62,418 nt of DNA from an uncultured Paraprevotella sp. (GTDB taxonomy: Bacteria > Bacteroidota > Bacteroidia > Bacteroidales > Bacteroidaceae), in contig CALUIS010000019.1 of assembly GCA_944320765.1 (NCBI GenBank), forward strand, positions 1 through 62,418, written 5' to 3'. The notes under the pieces are model-generated. The model saw nothing but the letters and a program-made list of their open reading frames with translations, did no database searches and was not told where the DNA came from. Positions 35,785-43,888 of the stretch are shown piece after piece (within the stretch, counting starts at the first letter, position 1; the number at the start of each line of letters is the position of its first letter). A program made the translations under genes and the position numbers.

Positions 35785-36927
35785 TTATTCCCGTCCGCTT
35801 TTCAGCACGCGCTCCAGCCGCTTCAGGAAATCGGCGGCCTCGGCCTCGCTCAGGCAGAGCGCCGGCAACAGGCGCAACACGTTCGTCCCGCTGCAGCCCG
35901 TGAAGCAATGCTCCTCGAAGAGCAGCTTGCGGCGCACTTCCTTGTAGGGCATGTCCAGTTCCACACCTATCATCAGGCCGCGGCCCCGCACGTCCGTCAC
36001 GTGGGGAAGCTGCAACGACCGGATGCCGTCCATCAGGAACCGCCCCACCTTGGCGGCGTTCTCCACCAGATGCTCCTCCCCGATGATGTCCAGCACGGCC
36101 AACGCTGCGGCGCACGCCAGATGGTTGCCACCGAAGGTCGTCCCCAACTGCCCGTAAACGGGCTTGAACTTGGGCGAAATCAGCACCGCCCCCATCGGGA
36201 AGCCGTTGCCGATGCCCTTGGCCACGGTAATCAGGTCGGGCTTCACTCCCAAATATTGATGAGCAAAAAACTTGCCAGAACGCCCGTATCCGCATTGAAT
36301 TTCATCGCAAACCAGCACCGTGCCCGTCTCGTCACAGGCCTGACGCAGCCCTTGCAGGAATTCCGGAGTGGCCAGCCGGATGCCTCCCACGCCCTGGATG
36401 CACTCCACGATGACGGCGCAGACATCGCCCTTGGCCAGCTCGGCCTTGAAGGCGTCCAGGTCGTTCAGCGGCAGGTAAGTCACATGGCCGTTGGCGTTGA
36501 CCGGCGCGATGATTTTGGGATTGTCCGTCGCCTCCACGGCCAGCGACGTGCGCCCGTGGAACGCCCCCTTGGCCGACAGCACGCGGCTGCGACCGTTATA
36601 GAAGCTGGCCAGCTTCAGCGCGTTCTCGTTGGCCTCGGCACCGGAATTGATGAGGAAAAGCTGATAATCCTCATAACCGCACGCCTTGCCCAGACGTTCG
36701 GCCAGCTCCACCTGCAACTTGTTAATCACCGAATTGCTGTAGAAGCCCAACAGGTTCAACTGCCGGGTCAACGCCTCTATATAATGGGGATGGCAATGTC
36801 CCACACTGATGACAGCATGACCGCCATAAAGGTCCAGATACTCCTGCCCTTTGTCATCCCAAACGTGGCATCCCTTGCCTTTGACGATGTTGACGTCGAA
36901 AAGCGGGAACACATCGTACATTTTCAT
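35785..36927 (-). CDS. argD: acetyl/succinylornithine aminotransferase (ArgD)
   Basis: A class III PLP aminotransferase converting N-acyl-glutamate semialdehyde to N-acylornithine, the step before the carbamoyltransferase. The 380-residue protein shows YLDLYGGHAVISVGH, NSGAEANENALKLA, CDEIQCGYGRSG, the PLP-lysine stretch TVAKGIGNG, and TTFGGNHLACAAA. The start may be Met1 or Met3 of MKMYDVF. The longer upstream frame lies inside argC and is rejected. Given the neighbouring carbamoyltransferase, the natural acyl group is probably succinyl. Confidence 0.93.
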   Translation of the reverse strand: MKMYDVFPLFDVNIVKGKGCHVWDDKGQEYLDLYGGHAVISVGHCHPHYIEALTRQLNLLGFYSNSVINKLQVELAERLGKACGYEDYQLFLINSGAEANENALKLASFYNGRSRVLSAKGAFHGRTSLAVEATDNPKIIAPVNANGHVTYLPLNDLDAFKAELAKGDVCAVIVECIQGVGGIRLATPEFLQGLRQACDETGTVLVCDEIQCGYGRSGKFFAHQYLGVKPDLITVAKGIGNGFPMGAVLISPKFKPVYGQLGTTFGGNHLACAAALAVLDIIGEEHLVENAAKVGRFLMDGIRSLQLPHVTDVRGRGLMIGVELDMPYKEVRRKLLFEEHCFTGCSGTNVLRLLPALCLSEAEAADFLKRLERVLKSGRE

Positions 36928-36953
36928 TTTCTTTCTCTTTTTAAGTTTACCCG

Positions 36954-37928
36954 TTAAAATGCGGAAGGCTTCAGCCGAAGTCCCGCCGTCTCGTCCAGGC
37001 CGAACATCAGGTTCATGTTCTGCACGGCCTGGCCGCTGGCCCCTTTCAGCAAGTTGTCGATGGTGGACGTCACCAGCAGCTTTCCGCCGAACTTGTCCAC
37101 ATGCACCAACGCCTTGTTGGTGTTCACCACCTGCTTCATGTCGATGGCCTTGTCCACGTAGTGCGTGAAGGCCGCATCCTTGTAAAAGTCCTTGTAAAGT
37201 GCCACAAAATACTCCACATCCAGCGACTCGTCCACCCGCACCACTTCCGTGGCAAAGATGCCCCGGGCGAAATCGCCGCGGTAAGGGATGAAATCCACCG
37301 CCCCGGCGAAGCCCGGCTGCAGGGTCTTGAGCGACTGCAGGATTTCCGGCACGTGCTGGTGGCAGAACGCCTTGTAGACGCTCAGGTTGTTGTTGCGCCA
37401 ACTGAAGTGCGTGGTCGCGCCGGGCTTCACCCCGGCCCCGGTGCTGCCCGTGATGGCATTCACCGCCACGTCGCCGCGCAGCAAGCCTTTGGCCGCCAGC
37501 GGCAGCAGTCCCAGCTGGATGCAGGTGGCGAAGCATCCGGGATTGGCCACATGGGCCGCCCCGGCAATCGCGTCGCGCTGCAGTTCCGGCAGGCCGTAGA
37601 CATAGTCGTTGCCCGGGGCCGCCAGACGGAAGTCCTGCGCCAGGTCGACAATCTTCACCCGTTCCGGCACCTTGTGCGTGGAGAGGAACTCCGCGCTCTT
37701 GCCATGCCCGAAGCAGAAGAAAATCACATCCACCTCGTCCAGCGGCAACTGGTCCGTGAACACCAGGTCCGTCTCGCCATACAGCCCTTCGTGCACATCG
37801 GTCAGCTTGTTGCCCGCGTTGCTCGAACTGTTGACAAACACCATCTCAGCCTCTGGATGGTTCAGCAGGATGCGGCACAGCTCGCCGGCCGTGTATCCTG
37901 CCCCACCGATAATTCCGACTTTCACCAT
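36954..37928 (-). CDS. argC: N-acyl-gamma-glutamyl-phosphate reductase (ArgC)
   Basis: ArgC reduces the acylglutamyl phosphate to the semialdehyde with NADPH. The 324-residue protein has GIIGGAGYTAGELCRILLNHP at the N terminus, the catalytic cysteine in HVANPGCFATCIQLGL, and TGSTGAGVKPG. It starts 9 nt after argG and precedes argD. ArgB (the kinase before it), ArgH and the deacylase are not in this window. Confidence 0.95.
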   Translation of the reverse strand: MVKVGIIGGAGYTAGELCRILLNHPEAEMVFVNSSSNAGNKLTDVHEGLYGETDLVFTDQLPLDEVDVIFFCFGHGKSAEFLSTHKVPERVKIVDLAQDFRLAAPGNDYVYGLPELQRDAIAGAAHVANPGCFATCIQLGLLPLAAKGLLRGDVAVNAITGSTGAGVKPGATTHFSWRNNNLSVYKAFCHQHVPEILQSLKTLQPGFAGAVDFIPYRGDFARGIFATEVVRVDESLDVEYFVALYKDFYKDAAFTHYVDKAIDMKQVVNTNKALVHVDKFGGKLLVTSTIDNLLKGASGQAVQNMNLMFGLDETAGLRLKPSAF

Positions 37929-37937
37929 GGCGCACGC

Positions 37938-39143
37938 TTATTTGATACGTTCTTCATCCTCATGGTTGGCATAATACAGGCGCAGCGGCGTGGAGGTCAC
38001 CTTGATGAAGCCCTTGGCATCCTCGGCCGTCCAGCCCTTCTGCGTCTCGCCGTACTCGCCGAACTTGTTCTTCACCAAGTCGTCGGGCGAATCCACGCCC
38101 ACGGTGCTGAAACCGTAAGGCCGGAGTTCCAGCGTCACCACGCCGTTCACGTTGCGCTGCGAACTGGTGAGCATGGCCTCGATGTCCGGCATCACCGGCT
38201 CCAGGTACTGGCTCTCGTGGAGGAACATGCCATACCAGTTGGCCACCTGCTCCTTCCAATACTGCTGCCACTTGCTCAGCGTGTATTTCTCCAGAAAGCG
38301 GTGCGCCCCGATGATGAGCATCGGCGCGGCGGCCTCGAAGCCCACACGGCCCTTGATGCCGATGATGGTGTCGCCCACGTGGCAGTCGCGCCCGATGGCG
38401 TAGGCCGCCCCTATTTTCTCTATCTCTTGGATGGCCTTGATCTTGTCCTCGTATTCCACGCCGTTCACGCTGCAGATCTCGCCCTTCTTGAAACCGATTT
38501 TCAGCAGTTCCGTGCCTTCCTTCGTGGGATGTTTCAGATAGGCGCTCTCGGGCAGGCCTTGGTTGCTGTCGAGCAGCTCGCCGCCGCAAATGGACGTACC
38601 CCAGATGCCCACGTTGTAGGAATACTTCAGCTTGGTGAAGTCCGCATAAAAGCCATGGGCGTTCAGGAAGTCCACTTCCTCCTGGCGGCTCAGGTTGTTG
38701 TCGCGGGTCAGGGTGATGATTTCCATGCCCGGCGCCATGACCAGGAACGTCATGTCGAAACGGATCTGGTCGTTGCCGGCCCCCGTCGAACCGTGGGCGA
38801 TGGCGTCGGCCCCTATCTCGCGGGCATAACGCGCGATGGCGATGGCCTGAAAGATGCGTTCCGACGACACGGAGATGGGGTAACAATTGTTGCGCAGCAC
38901 GTTGCCGTAAATCATGTAACGGAGGCTCTTCTCATAATACTCCCTCGTCACGTCCAGCGTCACATACTCCTTGGCCCCCAACTTGTAGGCGTTCTCCTCG
39001 TTCTTACGGAGCTGTTCCTCGCTGAAACCGCCCGTGTTGGCGCAGGCCGCATAAACCTCATAACCTTTCTCCTTGGCCAGATACATGACCGTGTACGACG
39101 TGTCCAGCCCTCCGCTGAACGCCACTACTACTTTCTTTGCCAT
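37938..39143 (-). CDS. argG: argininosuccinate synthase (ArgG)
   Basis: ArgG joins citrulline and aspartate with ATP to argininosuccinate. The 401-residue protein starts KKVVVAFSGGLDTSYTVMYLA, carrying the SGGLDTS pyrophosphatase loop, and has IAHGSTGAGNDQIRF. Its leader contains an AT-rich 20-nt block (39165-39184) that recurs upstream of thiS. It is followed closely by argC. Confidence 0.95.
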   Translation of the reverse strand: MAKKVVVAFSGGLDTSYTVMYLAKEKGYEVYAACANTGGFSEEQLRKNEENAYKLGAKEYVTLDVTREYYEKSLRYMIYGNVLRNNCYPISVSSERIFQAIAIARYAREIGADAIAHGSTGAGNDQIRFDMTFLVMAPGMEIITLTRDNNLSRQEEVDFLNAHGFYADFTKLKYSYNVGIWGTSICGGELLDSNQGLPESAYLKHPTKEGTELLKIGFKKGEICSVNGVEYEDKIKAIQEIEKIGAAYAIGRDCHVGDTIIGIKGRVGFEAAAPMLIIGAHRFLEKYTLSKWQQYWKEQVANWYGMFLHESQYLEPVMPDIEAMLTSSQRNVNGVVTLELRPYGFSTVGVDSPDDLVKNKFGEYGETQKGWTAEDAKGFIKVTSTPLRLYYANHEDEERIK

Positions 39144-39164
39144 AATGCTATCTTGTTTTTTATT

Positions 39165-39184
39165 CCTATACCTATTATATATAT
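39165..39184 (-). repeat. AT-rich leader block upstream of argG (shared with thiS)
   Basis: Plus strand CCTATACCTATTATATATAT, identical over 20 nt to 61780-61799. In both places it lies on the 5' side of a minus-strand gene, 21 nt from argG and 8 nt from thiS. It may be a recurrent leader or ribosome-binding feature. Confidence 0.6.
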
Positions 39185-39185
39185 G

Positions 39186-39863
39186 TCACCGCAGGTTCTT
39201 CGCCGCCGCCTCCTTGGCCATCTTCACCACGTCGGGCGGAAGCTCCACCGGGAGTTTCTCTCCGGGATGCATGGCGGGGTCGTAGAGCATGGCCGTGCAG
39301 ACACAATACTTGCGCCCCGTGCGCTGCAGGATGTCGTAGTTGATGCAGCAAGGATGCTCGGGCGTGCCGCAACCTTTCCAGTAAGCCTCGTCGTCGGTCA
39401 GCTCGGCGAACGTCACGGGCACATAGCCCAAGGCCGTGTTGATTTTCATCACCGCGCTCTGGCTCGTCAGTCCGAACAGCTTGGCATGGGGCCATCGCAG
39501 GCGCGAGAGGGTGAAGGCCGTCTGCTTGATGCGCGTGGCCAGATGGTGGCGGCGGAACTTCTCCACCACGATCAGTCCCGAATTGGCCACATACTCCTTG
39601 TTGCCCCAACTCTCGATATAACAGAAACCGGCGAACTCCTCGTTCTCGCCCTCGCCGGCCAAGGCGATGACCGCCTTGCGTTCCTTCATCTTGGTGGCCA
39701 GGTACTCATGCGTGCGCGACGCGATGCCCGACCCGCGCTTGCGGGCCGAATCCGCGATGGTGGCCAGAATTACGTCCACGTACTTCTCATGGCTGGCATC
39801 CGCCACGACCACCCTGATTCCATCATTCTCTTCCACTGTCTTTTTGTTCTCTGCTTGTTCCAT
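39186..39863 (-). CDS. GNAT acyltransferase, probable N-acylglutamate synthase
   Basis: A 225-residue GNAT-fold protein between argR and argG. LIVVEKFRRHHLATRIKQTA matches the acyl-CoA binding loop, and GLTSQSAVMKINTALGYVP the following helix of the fold. The C-terminal 70 residues include a cysteine-rich stretch (WKGCGTPEHPCCINYD). Its place in the arg operon suggests it supplies N-succinyl- or N-acetyl-glutamate, the entry step. I recall that genetic work in B. thetaiotaomicron assigned such a role to the corresponding gene. No classical ArgA or ArgJ is seen here. Confidence 0.75.
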   Translation of the reverse strand: MEQAENKKTVEENDGIRVVVADASHEKYVDVILATIADSARKRGSGIASRTHEYLATKMKERKAVIALAGEGENEEFAGFCYIESWGNKEYVANSGLIVVEKFRRHHLATRIKQTAFTLSRLRWPHAKLFGLTSQSAVMKINTALGYVPVTFAELTDDEAYWKGCGTPEHPCCINYDILQRTGRKYCVCTAMLYDPAMHPGEKLPVELPPDVVKMAKEAAAKNLR

Positions 39864-39890
39864 TTTCTTTTTCAGAATCAGTCTGTTTCT

Positions 39891-40370
39891 CTATTGTTCC
39901 ATTCCCGGGAGAGCCTCGGCCAGCAAGCGGGTCACCGTGTCCGGCGCCACCCCTTCGGCCAGCACCATGATAATCGTGTCATCGCCCGCCAACGTGCCGA
40001 TAATCTCATCAAACCGTTTGTTGTCGATGTCGTAGGCCACATGGCTGGCATGGCCCGGCAATGTATGCACCACGGCCAAGTTGCCGGAGAATTTCACCGA
40101 CAAGACTCCGGCCTGACGGGCCGCTACCGCCGTCAGCGCGGTATCCGACACCCGGCGGTAAGCCGACACGCCAGGCAACCTGTACATGTACTTTCCCGAC
40201 GGGCTGATGGCCTTGGCCACCTTCAGACGATGCAAGTCGCGCGACAGCGTCGCCTGCGTAGGGGTGAACCCCATCAGGCTCAACTCGCGGAGCAACTCGG
40301 CCTGACTGGAAATCTCCCGGGACGACACCACCAACTTGATTGCCTCCAAACGGCTGTCCTTGTTTCTCAT
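39891..40370 (-). CDS. argR: arginine repressor (ArgR)
   Basis: A 159-residue regulator with an N-terminal winged helix (SSQAELLRELSLMGFTPTQATLSRDLHRLK) in two halves and a C-terminal oligomerisation/arginine-binding domain with GTLAGDDTIIM. ArgR hexamers bind arginine and repress arg genes. As first gene of the operon it probably represses its own transcript. The A/T-rich stretch 40400-40475 upstream could hold its operator, but I could not define ARG boxes with confidence. Confidence 0.93.
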   Translation of the reverse strand: MRNKDSRLEAIKLVVSSREISSQAELLRELSLMGFTPTQATLSRDLHRLKVAKAISPSGKYMYRLPGVSAYRRVSDTALTAVAARQAGVLSVKFSGNLAVVHTLPGHASHVAYDIDNKRFDEIIGTLAGDDTIIMVLAEGVAPDTVTRLLAEALPGMEQ

Positions 40371-40398
40371 TCCTCCCTGTTTCTTGGTTATTCCAGCG

Positions 40399-40406
40399 CA
40401 AAGGTA
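40399..40406 (-). promoter_or_regulatory. -7 box of the arg/pro operon
   Basis: The minus strand reads TACCTTTG 29 nt upstream of the argR ATG. The -33 site is poor, as expected if the promoter is regulated. It is the only clear promoter box found for the nine-gene run. Confidence 0.55.
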
Positions 40407-40535
40407 TACATTTTAGCGATACCGCGCTGCATAATATACGGATATTTTTCAGTTTTTATTCAAAAACATGCATAAAGCACCGCGACAAGCAATTCCCCGC
40501 CCGCTCCCGCCGACATGTTAAAAAAACAATCACCC

Positions 40536-40567
40536 ATTGGCCGGTTCCGCGAAAGGCACTACTTTTG
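40536..40567 (+). promoter_or_regulatory. promoter of the Fsr-like gene
   Basis: ATTG at 40536-40539, a 20-nt spacer and TACTTTTG at 40560-40567. It fixes the gene start at the downstream ATG (40626). Confidence 0.6.
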
Positions 40568-40625
40568 CACCGCTTTCCGGAACATCGGTCCGGAAAAAAG
40601 CCAATGGCACAAAAAGGGAACAACC

Positions 40626-41870
40626 ATGAACCGCGTATTAGAAAAGATAAAAGGACATCCGCAAGTCGCGGAAGGAACGGCCTATGCCATCCTGTTCACC
40701 ATAGGGACCTGCCACCTGCTGAACGACATGATCCAGTCGGTCATCCCGGCCTTGTACCCGCTCCTGAAAGACAAGTACAGCTTCACTTTCGCCCAAATCG
40801 GAATCATCACGCTGGTGTTCCAGTTGACCTCGTCCATCCTGCAACCGTTCGTGGGACGGTACGCCGACCGGCATCCGCAACCCTATTCCCTGGCCGAAGG
40901 CATGTGCTTCACGCTTGTCGGGCTGGTTGCCCTGGCCTTCGCCCCGAACTTCCTGCTGATTCTCCTGTCCGTGGCCCTGATCGGCTGCGGCTCTTCCGTA
41001 TTCCATCCCGAAGCCTCACGGGTGGCCCAACTGGCTTCGGGCGGGAAAAAGAGCCTGGCGCAATCCATCTTCCAGGTGGGCGGCAACGGCGGAAGTGCCA
41101 TCGGCCCGCTGCTGGCCGCCCTGATTGTGATTCCCTACGGCCAGCACGCCGTGGGATGGTTCGCCCTGGCCGCCCTGCTGGCCTCGCTCCTGCTGACCCG
41201 CATAGGCTATTGGTACAGCCTGGTACTCACCCGCATCCGGACAACGGCCCGCAAAAGGGCAACCGCCCCCTGCCACCTGCCGGAACGGACCGTACGCCGC
41301 GCACTCGCCATCCTCGTGCTGATGATTTTCTCGAAATACTTCTTCAATGCCTGCATGACAAGCTACTTCACCTTCTTCCTGATAGAGAAGTTCGGACTGA
41401 CCGTGCAGCAATCGCAATACTGCCTCTTCGCCTACCTGGCCGCCTTCGCGGCCGGCACGCTGCTCGGCGGGTTCCTGGGCGACCGCTACGGACGGAAATA
41501 CGTCATCCTCTTCTCCATCCTCGGCGCGGCACCCTTCACGCTGGCCATGCCTTACCTCAGCCTGCCGTGGACCATCGCCATGTCCGTCATCACGGGACTG
41601 GTCATCGCCTCGGCCTTCTCCGCCATCGTGGTCTATGCCACCGACCTGAAACCGGACAAGGTGGGCATGATTGCCGGCATCTTCTTCGGACTGATGTTCG
41701 GACTGGGCGGCATCGGGTCGGCCTTCTTCGGCTGGCTGGCCGACCTGACCAGCATCGAGTTCATCTTCCGCGTCAGCACCTGGCTGCCGCTGCTGGGCAT
41801 CGTCGCGGTATTCCTGCCCGACGTGCGTCCGGCAAAAAGCCTCCTTCAAGAAACCGCAGATGAAAAGTAA
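40626..41870 (+). CDS. MFS exporter, fosmidomycin-resistance (Fsr) type
   Basis: A 414-residue inner-membrane transporter with about 12 helices. LLNDMIQSVIPALYPLLK near the start and GCGSSVFHPEASRVAQLA in the third-to-fourth helix region are typical of the Fsr subgroup. GDRYGRKYVILF is the MFS loop motif of the second half. Substrates in nature are unknown. I start at MNRVLE, after the promoter; the upstream in-frame Met lies before it. The last 11 nt overlap the next gene, suggesting translational coupling. Confidence 0.88.
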   Translation: MNRVLEKIKGHPQVAEGTAYAILFTIGTCHLLNDMIQSVIPALYPLLKDKYSFTFAQIGIITLVFQLTSSILQPFVGRYADRHPQPYSLAEGMCFTLVGLVALAFAPNFLLILLSVALIGCGSSVFHPEASRVAQLASGGKKSLAQSIFQVGGNGGSAIGPLLAALIVIPYGQHAVGWFALAALLASLLLTRIGYWYSLVLTRIRTTARKRATAPCHLPERTVRRALAILVLMIFSKYFFNACMTSYFTFFLIEKFGLTVQQSQYCLFAYLAAFAAGTLLGGFLGDRYGRKYVILFSILGAAPFTLAMPYLSLPWTIAMSVITGLVIASAFSAIVVYATDLKPDKVGMIAGIFFGLMFGLGGIGSAFFGWLADLTSIEFIFRVSTWLPLLGIVAVFLPDVRPAKSLLQETADEK

Positions 41871-42366
41871 GATCCTGATACAACGCTACTCCGCGCCTTG
41901 CGGCGACTTGTGGCTCGGCTCGTCCGGAGACCGCCTCTGCCTGTGCAACTGGACCGTGGAGAAACATCCCGGCAGGGTGGACCGCCGGCTGCAAAGGCTC
42001 CTGCACGCGGAATACGTGGAAACCCCTTCGGACCTCACCCAAGAAGCCGCACGGCAACTGGACGAGTATTTCCGCCGTGAACGCCGGACATTCGACCTCC
42101 CCTTGCTCTTCGCCGGCACGAGCTTCCAGAAACAGGTCTGGCAAAGACTTCTGGAAATCCCCTACGGACAGACCCTCTCCTACGGCGGACTGGCCGCAAG
42201 GCTCGGGCAACCGAAAGCCGTGCGAGCCACAGCCAACGCCAACGGGGCCAATGCCCTCTCCATCATCGTACCCTGCCACCGCATCATCGGCAGCGACCAT
42301 TCGCTGACGGGTTACGGCGGCGGCACAGACACCAAGAAGTTCCTGCTGGAGCTGGAACGGGAATAA
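41860..42366 (+). CDS. ogt: methylated-DNA--protein-cysteine methyltransferase
   Basis: A 168-residue DNA repair protein that removes alkyl groups from O6-alkylguanine in one suicidal transfer. The acceptor is Cys139 in IVPCHRIIG; FQKQVWQRLLEIPYGQTLSYG and ATANANGANALS are the preceding family blocks. The N-terminal domain is short. Pairing with an exporter by overlapping ends suggests shared expression, though no functional link is known. Confidence 0.93.
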   Translation: MKSKILIQRYSAPCGDLWLGSSGDRLCLCNWTVEKHPGRVDRRLQRLLHAEYVETPSDLTQEAARQLDEYFRRERRTFDLPLLFAGTSFQKQVWQRLLEIPYGQTLSYGGLAARLGQPKAVRATANANGANALSIIVPCHRIIGSDHSLTGYGGGTDTKKFLLELERE

Positions 42367-42421
42367 ACGACATTATTCGCGGATTCTCCCCTTTTCCTTC
42401 GCCCGTTCCGCTTTTTTTTCG

Positions 42422-42429
42422 TAAGTTTG
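42422..42429 (+). promoter_or_regulatory. trpB -7 promoter box
   Basis: TAAGTTTG 53 nt upstream of the trpB ATG, after a T-rich run. No clear -33 box. Confidence 0.4.
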
Positions 42430-42482
42430 CACGGAAAAGAACGGAATTATAAGCAAATCACGTCAAAACAAAATAAACAGTC

Positions 42483-43844
42483 ATGGAAAAAAGAAAAAGA
42501 TATTTCCTCAGCGAGGACGAGATTCCTCACTACTGGTACAACATCCAAGCCGACATGGTGAACAAGCCCATGCCGCTGCTCAACCCGAAAACCCACCAGC
42601 CGATGAAGCCGGAGGACCTGTTCCCCATCTTCGCCGAGGAAGTGTCGCGCCAGGAACTCAACCAGACCGACACATGGATTGAGATTCCCGAAGAAGTGCG
42701 CGAAATGTACAAATACTACCGCAGTACCCCGCTGGTACGCGCCTACGGGCTGGAAAAGGCCCTCGGCACGCCGGCCCACATCTACTTCAAGAACGAGAGC
42801 GTCAGCCCCATCGGCTCGCACAAACTGAACTCAGCCCTGGCCCAGGCTTACTACTGCAAGAAAGAGGGCGTGACGAACATCACCACGGAGACAGGCGCCG
42901 GACAATGGGGGGCCGCCCTGGCCTACGCCGCCAAGGTCTTCGGGCTGGAAGCCGCCGTCTACCAGGTGAAAATCAGCTATGAACAGAAACCTTACCGCCG
43001 CAGCATCATGCAGACCTTCGGCGCACAAGTGACCCCCTCGCCCTCCATGTCCACCCGTGCGGGAAAGGACATCCTGACCCGCGAGCCCAACAACCAAGGC
43101 TCCTTGGGCACGGCCATCTCGGAAGCCGTGGAACTGGCACGCGAGACTCCGAACTGCAAGTACACCCTCGGTTCCGTCATGAGCCACGTCACCCTGCACC
43201 AGACCGTCATCGGCCTCGAGGCGGAAAAGCAGATGGAAATGGCAGGCGAATATCCCGACGTCATCATCGGCTGCTTCGGCGGAGGCTCCAACTTCGGCGG
43301 CATCTGCTTCCCCTTCATGCGCCACACCATCAAGGAAGGGCGCAAGACGCGCTACGTGGCGGCTGAACCGGCATCCTGCCCGAAACTGACCCGCGGACAC
43401 TTCCAATACGACTACGGCGACGAGGCGGGCTACACGCCGCTCCTCCCGATGTTCACCCTCGGCCACAACTTCATGCCGGCCAACATCCATGCGGGCGGCC
43501 TGCGTTACCACGGCGCGGGAGTCATCGTGTCACAGCTCCTGAAAGACAACCTGATGGAAGCCGTGGACATCCAGCAACTGGAATCGTTCGAGGCCGGCAC
43601 GCTCTTTGCCAAGAGCGAGGGCATCATCCCCGCGCCGGAATCGTGCCACGCCATAGCCGCCGCCATCCGCGAGGCCAAGGCCTGCAAGGAAAGCGGCGAG
43701 GAGAAGGTTATCCTCTTCAACCTCTCCGGCCACGGCCTCATCGACATGAGCGCCTACGACCAATATCTGGCCGGCAACCTGACAAACTACGAGCTATCGG
43801 ACGACTACATCCAGCACAACCTGGACGAGATAAAGGACTTGTAG
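42483..43844 (+). CDS. trpB: tryptophan synthase beta chain, TrpB2 type
   Basis: A 453-residue PLP enzyme. It belongs to the longer TrpB2 group, shown by the N-terminal extension (EDEIPHYWYNIQADM) and the sequence RSTPLVRAYGLEKAL. The PLP lysine is Lys114 in SPIGSHKLNSA, followed by ETGAGQWGAALAYAA and GCFGGGSNFGG. TrpB2 proteins make tryptophan from serine and indole and often stand apart from trpA, as here. Whether it salvages free indole or replaces a classical TrpB cannot be told from this window. Confidence 0.93.
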   Translation: MEKRKRYFLSEDEIPHYWYNIQADMVNKPMPLLNPKTHQPMKPEDLFPIFAEEVSRQELNQTDTWIEIPEEVREMYKYYRSTPLVRAYGLEKALGTPAHIYFKNESVSPIGSHKLNSALAQAYYCKKEGVTNITTETGAGQWGAALAYAAKVFGLEAAVYQVKISYEQKPYRRSIMQTFGAQVTPSPSMSTRAGKDILTREPNNQGSLGTAISEAVELARETPNCKYTLGSVMSHVTLHQTVIGLEAEKQMEMAGEYPDVIIGCFGGGSNFGGICFPFMRHTIKEGRKTRYVAAEPASCPKLTRGHFQYDYGDEAGYTPLLPMFTLGHNFMPANIHAGGLRYHGAGVIVSQLLKDNLMEAVDIQQLESFEAGTLFAKSEGIIPAPESCHAIAAAIREAKACKESGEEKVILFNLSGHGLIDMSAYDQYLAGNLTNYELSDDYIQHNLDEIKDL

Positions 43845-43858
43845 GGCCGCATTATATT

Positions 43859-43888
43859 AAGGTAGAGACGTACACACGCCTCTACCTT
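43859..43888. terminator. bidirectional terminator between trpB and the KamA-like gene
   Basis: A 9-bp stem AAGGTAGAG/CTCTACCTT (43859-43867 with 43880-43888) followed by CCTTCC. The stop codon of the minus-strand KamA-like gene (43882-43884) lies inside the right arm. Confidence 0.65.

Noticed and set aside
37101..40475. A 1124-codon plus-strand open frame across the arg operon
   Set aside because: It is antisense to argC, argG, the GNAT gene and argR, all well supported; long stop-free antisense frames are common in GC-rich genes.
40400..40475. ARG-box operator upstream of argR
   Set aside because: The stretch is AT-rich and has TGCATAA-like words, but no pair of sites close to the known consensus; stated only as a possibility.
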